Assembly: GCA_905250025.1 (NCBI GenBank)
Contig: CAJNOJ010000123.1
Coordinates: 1 to 64,000, forward strand
Reading direction: 5' to 3'
From: Adineta ricciae
Taxonomy: Eukaryota > Rotifera > Eurotatoria > Adinetida > Adinetidae
DNA: 64,000 nucleotides
Position numbers and translations under genes: made by a program. Below, in pieces: positions 48,506 through 59,700 of this stretch. Position 1 is the stretch's first letter. Every line of letters begins with the position of its first letter. Below the pieces are notes generated by a model that searched no databases, was not told the origin of the DNA, and saw nothing but the letters and a program-made list of their open reading frames with translations.

Positions 48506-48751
48506 CTAATATATTGCTGGTAAGGGACGGTTCCGAATCGATGTGTTGTTGATTTTCATATATGCCTTTTTCTTCCAGCGGAATCGCGGACATAGCAAAA
48601 ATTCAACTACCTTTTTCATGAACTCCAGACTGAAATTCTCTTTAATTGGAACTTTGCCATCTTCAGTCTCTTCAAAGTTAGGATCTAGAATCGTTTCTGA
48701 TTCGAACTCATAAGAGGCATAGCTGGAAATATCGTCAATTGCCTTCAACAA
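48506..48751 (-). pseudogene. Fragment of a gene of unknown type, possibly element-derived
   Basis: The minus strand reads YASYEFESETILDPNFEETE, then PIKENFSLEFMKKVVEFLLC, after which the frame appears to shift; the remainder has coding-like sequence in another frame. The LEYMKKVVEF-type phrase resembles N-terminal regions of some rotifer repetitive or transposon-linked proteins, recalled only loosely. No start or further domain is found. It is likely debris. Confidence 0.3.
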
Positions 48752-49433
48752 ATAATCGGCGAGTTTTTCTTCGTATGAATTTGTGTTATCAATTGGCGCC
48801 GGTCTGAATCTTGTCTTTCAGTTACTTTTTCATCCAGTATCTTCACGATTCTTGCAGGATCAATCATTATTTCGATCATAGCAAAGTTATCAGCAAAATA
48901 GACAATAAACATTTCATTTCGATGGCAACTACTATACTATGCGCTTTTCTACCGTACGACCGAAAAAAATACTCGTTATTATGATCCTGAAAAGAACGTA
49001 ATAAAATCAAATAGTCTTTTTGCACTACTAAACAATGATGGAATGAGACCGATGAATTTTGTCAAAAAAATTTCATAAGACACTATCAGAGTACACGTTA
49101 CATCCTGACTACGCCGTTAACTAGCATTGAAGAAATCTAAAAATGACATCACGAGAGAAGAACAGAAACATACAGTTTACTTCATTTTTATTGAAACTGA
49201 TTTCATAACAAACATAGATATACACAAGTTAACAAGCAAATAACTTTGCAAGAAGAAACAAAGTCAAGTTGATTTTTCATATAGAGAACAATAACAAAAG
49301 AAGAACAACAATCATATACAAACAAGAAGTTAAACAATAATTCATCTCACATTGTCGTTTTAACGAATAAATTAAAGAAACAACATCATGCACAAATTCG
49401 TTCTTTTGATTTTCCTTCACGAAATTGAAATAA
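48752..49433. other. 3' region downstream of the cyclin gene
   Basis: AT-rich. Its right part probably holds the cyclin 3' untranslated region. No gene is seen. Confidence 0.35.
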
Positions 49434-51030
49434 CTAAAAACAAACAAGAATTGACATATTTTTATATAATTCAATTTCATATTTACCAAGATCATTACTG
49501 TATTGATATGTCGCAACACGATCAAATTCACTTCGTTTATATTTTTCTCGTACATTTGTATGATACAATGATTTTGGTACTTGTTGCATAAGTTTCAAGA
49601 TTTTCTCTATGGATTTCTCCAATTCTTCATTTTTATATGGTTGATGCTTATAGAAACGTTTGGTAATCTGTAAATTATCCAATTGCCGTGTGAATTTCAA
49701 TGACAATAAGAGTGATGCAGCTGCTAACAATGATCCAGGCATTTCTTCTGACAAGACTTCATCACACAGCGCACATTCAATCATATATTTCGATAATGAA
49801 TAAATAACGAAATGGAATGGAATGAATCGAAGGTAATAACAAAGGAAATGTATCGCTAATGGATATTCTATTAGAAAGAAGAAAAATATTAAGCGAATAA
49901 GACTGAAAACAACAAACCGAGTTCAAAATCCAATTGTGTTAATAGTTGTTTTTCCCCGTGATTAAGATGATTTGGTGTTACATGGTATCGAGAATCGAAT
50001 AGAGCTAATAGAGAATTTACATTTGGCACTCGACGTGATTCGAGTTTACATGCAATTGTGAAACAACTACAAAATTCGGATATAGTTTCGTAAGAAAAAC
50101 TAGTGTGTCTTACTTGACTGCTCGTAATTGTAAATCAAGTTTAGTCATTTGATCATTTAAAAGTAGAATTCGATCGATGAGATGAATTGTTCGACAAAGA
50201 ATCGCTAGAATGATATGTATGTAAGAAAATCGCATTTCTTGTTTCGCTTCTGATGATTTACCTGCATTCAATCGATGATAATCATGAACAGATATCATCC
50301 AATCAATAAGTTTGCATCGAACTTTCGACGTGATGATAACTGAAGAATGACAACCTGGTGTTGGAATACCTTCAATTGGTTTTAAAGTATTGGTGGATTC
50401 TCGAAGACGTTTCGCTGAACGTAATTTGTCATTATCAGTCATAAAATGTGATTCTAAATTGAGTAAATATTTCATAACTTCTTTTTCATACGTTGTTGTG
50501 GTCAAAACGTCGAAAAATGGATGTGTTGCTGAATCGATTTCATTGTTTGTTACTGAAAAACAAACGAAATAAGCAAAACTTGTCGTTTATCAAGAAAGTT
50601 CATATCGTTTCTCACAATCAAATTGTTCTTCGTCTTCATCTCCAATCGAAACTTTCGGTGTAAAATATTCATTCGTTGATTTTTCTTGTTTCAAAAATTG
50701 CTTTTCGTTTTCATTTATTGAAGGAACTGCGATGAGCATTTCATTGAGACGTTCTTGAATGTTTTCCATATCATCTTGGACGATTGTTCGTCGAAGTTGA
50801 TCAGCTTTTTTCTCGTTTACTACGAGATGTTCAGTTTTGACTGTGGCATTTTCTTTGATTGGATCAGGAACGACGGGTAAGTTGAGATGGTTATTATCGA
50901 GAGTCAAAGGATGAGAAGTTTTTTGTCGTTGGCCTTGATGGAGATTTTGTAGAGATTCATAATGAGGCAACAGATGATTTTCATTCAATGATTGACGACA
51001 AGAAGACGTGGATGAGGAACGTGGAAACAT
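49434..51030 (-). CDS. Cyclin of the A/B type
   Basis: Four exons: 51030-50616, 50552-50114, about 50067-49920, and 49860 to the end, all joining in frame. Residues 1-150 are a disordered Ser/Glu/Gln-rich region (MFPRSSSTSSCRQSLNENHL). No clear RxxL destruction box was identified. The first cyclin box follows: YEKEVMKYLLNLE, then KVRCKLIDWMISVHDYHRL, matching the MRxxLIDWLxxVH signature, and CFTIACKLESRRVP. The second box has EYPLAIHFLCYYLRF and MPGSLLAAASLLLSLKF, ending near the helical YHTNVREKYKRSEFDRVATY. It should bind and activate a cyclin-dependent kinase in the mitotic cycle. The end is ambiguous: reading through gives a stop at 49434, while a GTAAAT donor just upstream and a TTTTTAG acceptor would replace the tail with a few other residues. 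Confidence 0.85.
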
Positions 51031-51392
51031 TTGTTAAACAAGACAAGAAACAAACAAATAGCATGGAAATGAAAGATTTAATTGCATAATGACAAGTCGA
51101 TTCAAGTTCCCAGACAAAGAACAACCAATCAGAAGAAAGTCGGAGAAAAAAAGACATTTTTTATCTATTCAGTTGGATCTCTTCAGTTCGTAATCAAGAA
51201 AAACAGATTTATTTTGCATTGAAATTTATTTCGATTTCAATTTTTTCGGACACTAACGACATCTAACAAGTACAAACACATAGATATTTTTATTCACTTA
51301 AATCTTGAGTAACTTTTGCACTTTAGTCTTACACAATCGGATGAGAGCGATGAAGAACGTATAACTGAACTGTCATTGTACCCAAACCTGCA

Positions 51393-54062
51393 CTACTTTT
51401 TTGTTAATTTTGCTTTAGCTTGACGCAATTTCACATTATATTTTTCAATTGAAGGATGCGAAGCTGGCAAACAATTTTGTGCCATATTCAATGCATCTGC
51501 ATAAAGTTTAAGTGCAGCTCGGTAATTACCCAAACGAAAATAAACATCGCCTAGATGCTGTTTTGTAGTTGCCATTGATGGATGATTGTTTGCCAAAGCT
51601 TTCTTTTGAATCGATAAAGCTTTTTGATGAAAATCAATTGCCGTTTTGTAATGACCTTGTTTATAATATACAACACCCATGTTATCGTAGGATGAGGCAA
51701 GCTCTGGATGATTTTTTGATAAGGCACGTCGCCGTATAGTTAATGCTCGTCGATGGTATTCCATTGCGTCTGCCAATCTACCTACAGCTGCAAACACCAT
51801 TCCTAAATTATTGTAGGTTGTCGCTAGAGAAGAATGATTTTTTTCTAGTAGAGTCTCTTCGATCTTTTGGGTTTTTTCAAAGTATTCCAAAGCCTTGTCG
51901 TAATTTTCTCTTTGAAAGTGAACCATACCAATATTGTTACAGCTACAAGCAACGGCTGGATGGTTATCTGTACCCAGACTAGTCAGTAGATATTCCAATG
52001 CTTTATTATAGTGGCAGAGTGCTTCGTCAAAATTACCTCGCCAATCAAAAACAGCTGCCATATTATTGTATGTAGCTGCAAATTCCATATGATCAAGTGT
52101 ACGCGAATGTAGTAAAACTTCCAGTGCCTGTTGATGATAAGCCAAAGCAGCATCATAATCACCCATTTTTTCACACATAACACCTAAATTGTTGAAAGTA
52201 CTTGCTGTAGATGGATGTAGTGGAGACAAGGCAACTTTTTGGATTGCTAGTACACGTTCATAGTTTTCGCGAGCCTTTTTATAATTACCATTTTCACAAT
52301 ACGTTTCACCAATATTTGAGTAAGTAGTAGCGAGATCAGGATGATTCTCAGGAAGCTTCAACAATTGCAATTTGAGTGCTCGTTTCTCTAACCAATACAA
52401 AGCTTCTTTGAAATGACCTAAATCTGCATATGCCATACCCAGATTGTTGAAACTAACCGCAAGGTCAACATGATCTTTACTCAATAGAACTTCATCGATC
52501 GATATGGCTTGCACATAATGAAATATAGCTCCTTTGTAATCACCAAGTTCGCTTAGGATCATACCCAAGTTAGAGTGAAGATGACTGAGTGGTTTTGATA
52601 TTGTTTTTTCATTATTGTCATGATCGAGCTTTGAATGAATCATTAAACTTTGTTCGCAAATACTTTTCGCGTCATGAAAATTACCTAATTCATACTCAAT
52701 CAACGCGAGATGACCTTGAACTGCAATTAACTCATGTCCTTCAGGTAAATCGCGTAATATTAAATGGCAGAATTGCTTCGACCGTTCGAATTCACCCATT
52801 TGCTCAAGGAGAATACATAAAATAAAAAGTGGTTCATTTTCGTGAAAACTCATTTCAGAAAGATAATCATATAAACTTGTGTTCATTCCAGCAGAGAGAT
52901 CGCTTATGTCGAGTAATGTCAGATTAACATACCATAAACCATCTGAATATTCATAAATATCCTCTATCCGAAATGTGCTACCGATATCGAAGAGTATTTC
53001 ACCTTCATGCATGTTATAACTAACATCATGTATATCTGCGAAGGGCCACTTCCATGGTCCATGACCAGTGATATTGATCTCGTATAAGACTTTTTGTAAA
53101 AATGGTTCAGGAAAGACATCCGAAATAAATTCACATGCTACGGTGCTGTGAATAGTTGTTGAAAGAAATGCGTTAATAGAAAAAATTCCATGTATATTTG
53201 CTTGTAATTTATTTAATTCTTCCGCACATATGAGTTGACCGCGATAAACAGTTAATTGTACCGATGATTGGGTAGAATACTGCTTTTGATGAAGTTCGAT
53301 TAGTCGTTGATGAAGATCTACGATGAGATAACGATACTTAAAAATAGTATCAATATTTCGAGTGCGAAGTGCTCGATTAATTAATCGATACAGGAAACAA
53401 TCACGTGTGTACCACTGAACCACATTCTCTTTTGTGTACTCAGCACGAAACTGCTCGATTTTTCGTTTTTCGACGTCATTATTGCAATAACGCTTTATAC
53501 ATTCTTCAATAAATTCATGGAAAGCTTGTGATGTACGTGGTAATTTTAACATTGTGTCAATAAGTAATTGAAACCACATATAAATAGCTTGTTCTTGGTC
53601 AATGTTTTGTAGAGTAGTTTCTTTGAGATTTTGCATGGTAAATATATTAACAGGAGTGAAATGATGAAGTAAAAGTTGTATATCACGTTGAAGACGATCG
53701 AGCATTGCTTTGGATTCATTGAAAACACCACGGATTTTATGAAATTTCTTAGCCCATTCTTGATGTTTATATATGTCGATACAGAAAATATATATACAAG
53801 CAATTTGTATCAGTTCGTGAATCAACGGTAATGTTTGTTCACCAATTGAACCGGAGATGATGAGAAATACTTTATCTGCCTTGTCAAGAGAACTGATGTA
53901 TTGTTGGCATTTTGAAAGATCTTCATATGTTTTCAGATGGTCAATTAAATGATCCAAATCAAGTTGACGATTAGCATAATCTGTTTGTTGAACGTTATGA
54001 TTATCAAGCCATATTATCTGAAAATCGTTGGTCGAGAGTGTAGTTTCACATGAAATAGACAT
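51393..54062 (-). CDS. NAD:arginine ADP-ribosyltransferase fused to TPR repeats
   Basis: Intronless frame of 889 residues from the ATG at 54062. Residues 1-140 are an uncharacterised N-terminal region. Residues about 140-385 form an ADP-ribosyltransferase fold with the full R-S-ExE signature of arginine-specific enzymes: Arg274 in TVYRGQ, Ser301 in INAFLSTT, and E353-x-E355 in MHEGEILFDIG. Residues about 405-885 are roughly ten TPR units of the kinesin-light-chain/NPHP3 kind (for example ATTYNNLGMVFAAVGRLADA, ASTFNNLGVMCEKMGDYDAA), each about 42 residues. It would transfer ADP-ribose from NAD to protein arginines, with the TPR part choosing partners. There is no signal peptide, so it acts in the cytoplasm. 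The fusion is a well-known expansion in bdelloid rotifers. All catalytic residues are present, so activity is plausible. Confidence 0.9.
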   Translation of the reverse strand: MSISCETTLSTNDFQIIWLDNHNVQQTDYANRQLDLDHLIDHLKTYEDLSKCQQYISSLDKADKVFLIISGSIGEQTLPLIHELIQIACIYIFCIDIYKHQEWAKKFHKIRGVFNESKAMLDRLQRDIQLLLHHFTPVNIFTMQNLKETTLQNIDQEQAIYMWFQLLIDTMLKLPRTSQAFHEFIEECIKRYCNNDVEKRKIEQFRAEYTKENVVQWYTRDCFLYRLINRALRTRNIDTIFKYRYLIVDLHQRLIELHQKQYSTQSSVQLTVYRGQLICAEELNKLQANIHGIFSINAFLSTTIHSTVACEFISDVFPEPFLQKVLYEINITGHGPWKWPFADIHDVSYNMHEGEILFDIGSTFRIEDIYEYSDGLWYVNLTLLDISDLSAGMNTSLYDYLSEMSFHENEPLFILCILLEQMGEFERSKQFCHLILRDLPEGHELIAVQGHLALIEYELGNFHDAKSICEQSLMIHSKLDHDNNEKTISKPLSHLHSNLGMILSELGDYKGAIFHYVQAISIDEVLLSKDHVDLAVSFNNLGMAYADLGHFKEALYWLEKRALKLQLLKLPENHPDLATTYSNIGETYCENGNYKKARENYERVLAIQKVALSPLHPSTASTFNNLGVMCEKMGDYDAALAYHQQALEVLLHSRTLDHMEFAATYNNMAAVFDWRGNFDEALCHYNKALEYLLTSLGTDNHPAVACSCNNIGMVHFQRENYDKALEYFEKTQKIEETLLEKNHSSLATTYNNLGMVFAAVGRLADAMEYHRRALTIRRRALSKNHPELASSYDNMGVVYYKQGHYKTAIDFHQKALSIQKKALANNHPSMATTKQHLGDVYFRLGNYRAALKLYADALNMAQNCLPASHPSIEKYNVKLRQAKAKLTKK

Positions 54063-55361
54063 ATAGCTTGGAATTCTCCAACAATAAAATAACTTTCATG
54101 GATAAAAGTCAATGTGCGTCTTCATAGACATGATTCTGTTCTTTGCTTTAAGAACGAACGCGTTTCTTTTGACGTAGTAGATGTCGTAAAGATACTGTTG
54201 ACAATTGACAATTTTCGAAAGTTTTCTTTTTTCGATTTCTTGAGAATATACGTCAGTTAGACCCATTAAAATAATACATATTTCTAACAAAAGACCAGTG
54301 CACCCAGCAAGGTTTTGATATTCCATTTTCTGTTATCGTGATTTTTCCTATCGTTGATACAAAGTAAGAAAGTATTTGTATATATCAATAGTTATCTAAA
54401 GAACGTTTATAGTTAGGTGAGATATATCCGTTAAACGTTTCATCCTTAAATTTCGAAACTTCATTTTTTAGGTAAAAAGGTTTATTTTATCAGATATAAA
54501 ACTTCCTAGTTACGAGGTATGTCTGATAGAATTAAGATAAGAAAGAAAATATGAAAATGTTCTTTTCAATATTAAAATGGACGAATAAATAAACGACCAT
54601 TTCTCATTCTTTGTCTATATTTGAAATATTGATTACTTCCAATCATTCTGTTATAGAAGAGAAAATGACATTTCCATTGCTCATTCTGTATGAACAATCT
54701 CAAAGGAATACGTTGTTAATCGACATATATAAACATGATTTTTCAAATATTTATACTGTACGTTGATTTAATTTTGTTATTTTTACAAAGGTGAAAAGAG
54801 CATGGCAAAAGAAAAAGAGAAAAGTAAACTAAAAACGTTTGTATTTCTCGAATTTGACACAAAACAACATTTCTATCGAAAATTAAATCAAAATTCGATC
54901 ATCGTTGGGTAAGATTATCAATTTTTCATTCAGTCCCATTGTCTTATCTCGAACTTAATTACCATAATACTAACGACTCGCGTTCAGGGAATCCTTCTAC
55001 TAAGATCAAAAGAAAAAAAAAGTCTATTTTGAGGTAGATGAAAAATCCATAACCAAAATAAGCTTATCGATCGCGGCGAAATCTCTTCATATGATACCCA
55101 ACGGCGTAAAAGAATCATTGTTCGAGTTTGTCAATGACAATCTTTTCTTTTTTTGCGTTTTTTTTTCTATAAGCATTACTATTCGTACTTGGTCTTGTAC
55201 TTTCTCAACAAGCGCATGTTCTGTCTATGTCGATATTTATTTGCTTCACTGCGTCTTCTTCCTTTTCGTATTGACATGATTTTTTTTTTCTTTACATGAT
55301 TACGAGCCGTCACTAGGCTCGACGATATCCGAGAATCATTCATTTGATATTCACTTTCTAG
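54063..55361. other. Spacer between divergent genes
   Basis: AT-rich, with no supported gene. A 76-residue minus-strand frame at 54096-54326 has a hydrophobic start but no family and no coding-like conservation to judge by. Promoters of both flanking genes must lie here. Confidence 0.4.
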
Positions 55362-56229
55362 ATGAGTAATGTTACTGATTCGTCTTCGATGATGAACGAA
55401 ACGTTACTGACAAGTACAATGAAATCCAATGATGGTCAGGATAAAATTTTGATCATCGTGTTGTCTGTTGTTTTACCGACAGTGTTGTCACTTGGTTTAT
55501 TGAGTTTATTTCTCGTTTGTTATCGACGACGATTAGCAAAATTGTGGTTAAAAAGGCATGGTAAGTTAAACTGATTTTTTTGGAAACAAATATTCGGTTG
55601 TTTTTCTTGTTTTGATGAATCAGACAATTCAAGTCGGTTGGAATCATTTGATTCGAGTGTTACGTCGAATTATGATCGGTCATCGTAGGTTCAATTGATT
55701 TCCGTTTTCTAATTGTGCTCTGTTGAAAACATTTTGAAAGAAAACAACGCATCTCTCATCGACAATTTCTTCATCCACGTACGGAAACGATCGTTTACAA
55801 CCAAATTGTACGACAAAACCAGTTGTCTTATTCCGATCAAAACAAAATTTTCATTTAGAATTCTCCATCGATTCCAACTAAGAAAAGTCCACCAGAATGG
55901 TTACCAAAAGGTATGGCGCATATTCTTTGAAGGTGGTGCACAAACATCTTCATTATTCAGGTCAAACAAATGCTGCATTCGATGAATATATCATAGAGAA
56001 TGAAGAACAGTCAATAACGGTAAATGTCTCTCAATCACCAACTGAAAAATATTTCTATTTGATTTAGTTCAATCAGAAACCTTTGCCGCAATCTCCTGTT
56101 CCAACTATAACATCAGAATTTGTTCAAGCTATTGCTACCCATCGTCTCTCTTTGAAAACCGAAGCGAATAAATCACCAAATCCGTCTCCGCCAACAGTCC
56201 TTTTATTTTCTCAGAGAACTCAATTTTAA
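55362..56229 (+). CDS. Small single-pass membrane protein
   Basis: The ATG at 55362 starts a short N-glycosylatable outside segment (MSNVTDSSSMMNETLLTSTM). A membrane span follows (IIVLSVVLPTVLSLGLLSLF) with an inner basic stop-transfer (CYRRRLAKLWLKRHG). Exon 1 ends at AAAAGGCATG before GTAAGT. Exon 2 adds DNSSRLESFDSSVTSNYDRS and then meets TAG at about 55688. Further coding-like exons follow with good splice sites (SPSIPTKKSPPEWLPK, QTNAAFDEYIIENEEQSIT, FNQKPLPQSPVPTITSEFVQ) to a TAA at 56229. They need a phase-0 donor that exon 2 does not clearly offer. Either the protein ends at the TAG, or an alternative donor is used, or the gene is damaged. No family is recognised. Confidence 0.6.
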
Positions 56230-56782
56230 TAGAAAGAAGATTTGTATAGATTTTTTATTTAAAAATACAATTGTTAGCACAATCATTGACAAAAACAGCT
56301 ACTTGTGGCGATTTCAATGTCAATATGCAAACTCGAAACAAATTTTCTTCTATTTCACTTAGACAAGTAAGAAGAAAAACAAAATAAAAGACAAATCCAT
56401 GCCTGTCGCTTTCCAGGCGCTCTCGGATATTTCGTTCTCTCAATTTTAATTGGAATGAATTGTTTGTCGACATTGGATTTTTTCACAGAATATTAACTTT
56501 ATCTTTCTCGGAGTTTTTTTGTATTGTTCTTAGAGAAAACTATTGCGTAAGTACCAACGCTGTGATAAGGAACATTGGCCACCTGTCTCTTTCATTAAAA
56601 CAAACTTATATCGTGACTGGGTTTTTTTAAGAAAAACAAAGTTCACTAACGGTAAGAGGCGATATTTAAATACTTTGATTGTAAAGAGGAAGTATGAGTA
56701 GTTTTACTTGAGAAAGACATTCATGACCTAAAAGTTGGCCTATAACATTGTCATTTTAGGAAATTGATCGCTTTGCTAGAGA
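56230..56782. other. Spacer upstream of the DUF3638 gene
   Basis: AT-rich; no gene recognised. It should contain the promoter of the gene starting at 56783. Confidence 0.4.
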
Positions 56783-59700
56783 ATGCCAAGATTCGGTCGT
56801 TCCCATTATCGAATACAAAAGCCATGGAAGCAGTACAGACCGAGATTGACAGTAAGTTACTTCAAATCGAACAACTGTCATTCATTATGTTTCTCATGTC
56901 GTTGGTTTAGTTTTTACCGGCTGTTGCATCGAATGCATCTCTGACAGTAACATCATTTATAAAACAATTTCATAATGATAACAAGTCGTCCGTTCCTAAA
57001 TCTACAACTAAAGATGATTCAATTGTACATCATTTATTTCTTCCATGTCAGTTACCAAATTCAGCTGATTCTGATTATTTAATTGGTAATGAACATAAAA
57101 ACGAATACAAATTATTAGAATCTTTCAACGAATTCATCGAATCATTGAAAGGGAAGTTTCATCACACAGTATTCACAGATTTGATCAGATATCTCAGACG
57201 ATGGGCGTTTCTACAGGATCCGAATAAATTGTCTAATGTAAATCTACAAGAGACAATTGAACAATTAGTACCAGGAGATATTTTACCTTTATATCTTCAT
57301 TATCAAAATGCAGCGATTCTTATTGAAATCGAGAATCATAGTGGTGTTGAACATACACTCATTTCCGCATGGCAAGTCCAATTATCGACAAAAAACATCA
57401 CGTCTTCATTGCTGCCGCACTTTTCCTGCTTTCCTGTGCCAGTATATGAGTTACCTGACCGATCTGAGTTGCAGTCTAAAGCTCATTGTGAATTATTGAT
57501 CGATTTGATGCAGAATCCGCTGGAGCACAACCAGACACATCGAGTTTCTGGCTTGTTTGATGAAACTCGAGATATTACAGTATCACATTATGTTACCGAT
57601 TGGTGGATTAATCACTTTTCAGATGTTAAAAATGGCCATCGAAGCAATTCATTAATTTCATTCAACAAAAAACATCGCGATCAGATTCGATGGAGAGATG
57701 CTCTACTACCCTTTCGACGTTCCGGTTTATGGATGACGATGAAAACAGTGCTTCAAACTATTCTCATCAAACGCTTGGGAAAATTAGGAACAATCGTTTA
57801 CAAATTCTTGATTACCTACTTTCTCACTTCTATTATTCATAAGCGACAAACGTCAATGACGAGCTCGAAACTGGATGTCGATCTACTAATGCATTGTTCG
57901 AGAAAAATTGTTCGACGGCTAAATAAAATTGATCATTTAAGATTCACTATCGAAAACAAAGATATCTTCGTTTGGGTCAATGCTGTTATCGAAGAGATAA
58001 CTCTAAGACTAGGCGAAATTATTCCGAATAGCACCTGGCAGTTTTCTATTGAGAAAAGTAGATACACAAGAGGAAGATTATCGACTATGATGGTTGATGT
58101 GGATCGATTACAAACCTATCAACATTCATGTCAACAGTTAAAATCGTATCTAAGTGCGTCAACACAACATTTTTTACAACAACAATCTTCAATCAATTAT
58201 GCACAGAACACATCGATGTTAAATGATCTACAAATTAATGATGAATTACCTTCCCCAGCAATTTTGACATATTCTTCCACAGATACTGATGACGCCGGTT
58301 TGATACTGATAGAAATTTGGATTGAAACTAGATTGCAACAATGGACACAGCGTTTGTTATTAGCTGAAAACGATAAAACACATTTTAAGAAACTATTAGA
58401 ACTTTTCGAAGCATATCAAACAAAAGCACTCAAACATTATTCGAACGACCAGCAGCAGGCAGATGGCTTCGGGTATAGCCGATATATCCTTACTTCTTTG
58501 ACTATCCTTCGTTGCATGCATGAAAAGTTATGTTCCGATCAAAGATTTCAACGATTATCGTTTCACGTCATTGAAATTCCTCATCTCATCGAACTGTTCG
58601 AATATTTAATTTTGCCTACTCAAGAAGATATGATCCGAGCTCGTCAACTTTACGATTACTTTCTAAAATTTACTCAGAAACCATATCCCGAACTGCTGAA
58701 TGACATCGAACGAAGTGATGCATTTGGTGTTCATTATGCGAGTCAATCAGAAGAAATGAAACAAACACTTCGAGAAATTCAAGCTGAAGCGGAAAGAGAT
58801 AAGCTAGCAAAACGGCAGGAGTTTATTGCAGCTAAACAAAGATATAATTCTTTGCAGGAAGCAGCAAAATCATTGGAATGCGAATGCGAGTTCGTTGAAG
58901 AATTCTTTCGAGGTCGACGTCGTCGTTATAAGCGGAAATGCCGACGATGTAAATTGATTGAAGAAGCGAATAGTATTCGCGTGGAGTATTACGAATGTCC
59001 CATACCTGAAAATGAGAAAAGTGCATTAGCAGTTGTTTTTGAACTACAAATGCCAATTGAGTTTCGATGTTATCGCGAGATTCTATGGCAATTCGTTAGT
59101 CGTCTTAATTCGAATGCTTCGTCTCATGGAATGCATGAATGGTTAAACTCTCGACCCCATTCTTCAAAACTATCCAAATTTTTAACTGATCGTTCGAATT
59201 GGAAGGTGAAGTTAGTCTCTTCGTGTAAATCGTTCAGTGAAACGCATTATTCACGACAATTTTCTTCATGGACATCAGTAGATGAATTTTTACAACCGAA
59301 TCATCTCCAAGTACGAATCAATCATACAGAGTCGACTACATTTGAAAACGAATGCAGAATATTAACAGCTCAGCTAGAAGACCCAAATTACAAGCTTTTA
59401 CAATTTACAATCGACAACACATGTCCACTTAAACAGAATAAAGTCATCACAGAATCAGTTCGATGTCCATTGGCACTTAGATCAACTGAATTCATCGAAT
59501 TCGGGTCTTTTCGTTTAGGTCATCGTTTACAATGGTGGCACCTGTTAAGTGCTTTAGAACTTGATTCACTCTCATTCGATGAAGAAAGCGTGCTTCTTCT
59601 CATAACACATTCAATAACACAATACGGTCCGGTAACAGACGACACAAGTCATTTTAGTTATCCATGGTGTCCTGAATCTCATCTAGCACTACTCGATGAT

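Noticed and set aside
54096-54326. 76-residue minus-strand frame with hydrophobic start
   Set aside because: It has an ATG and a possible signal-like segment, but no recognisable family, no splice partners and no coding-like pattern strong enough to call a gene.
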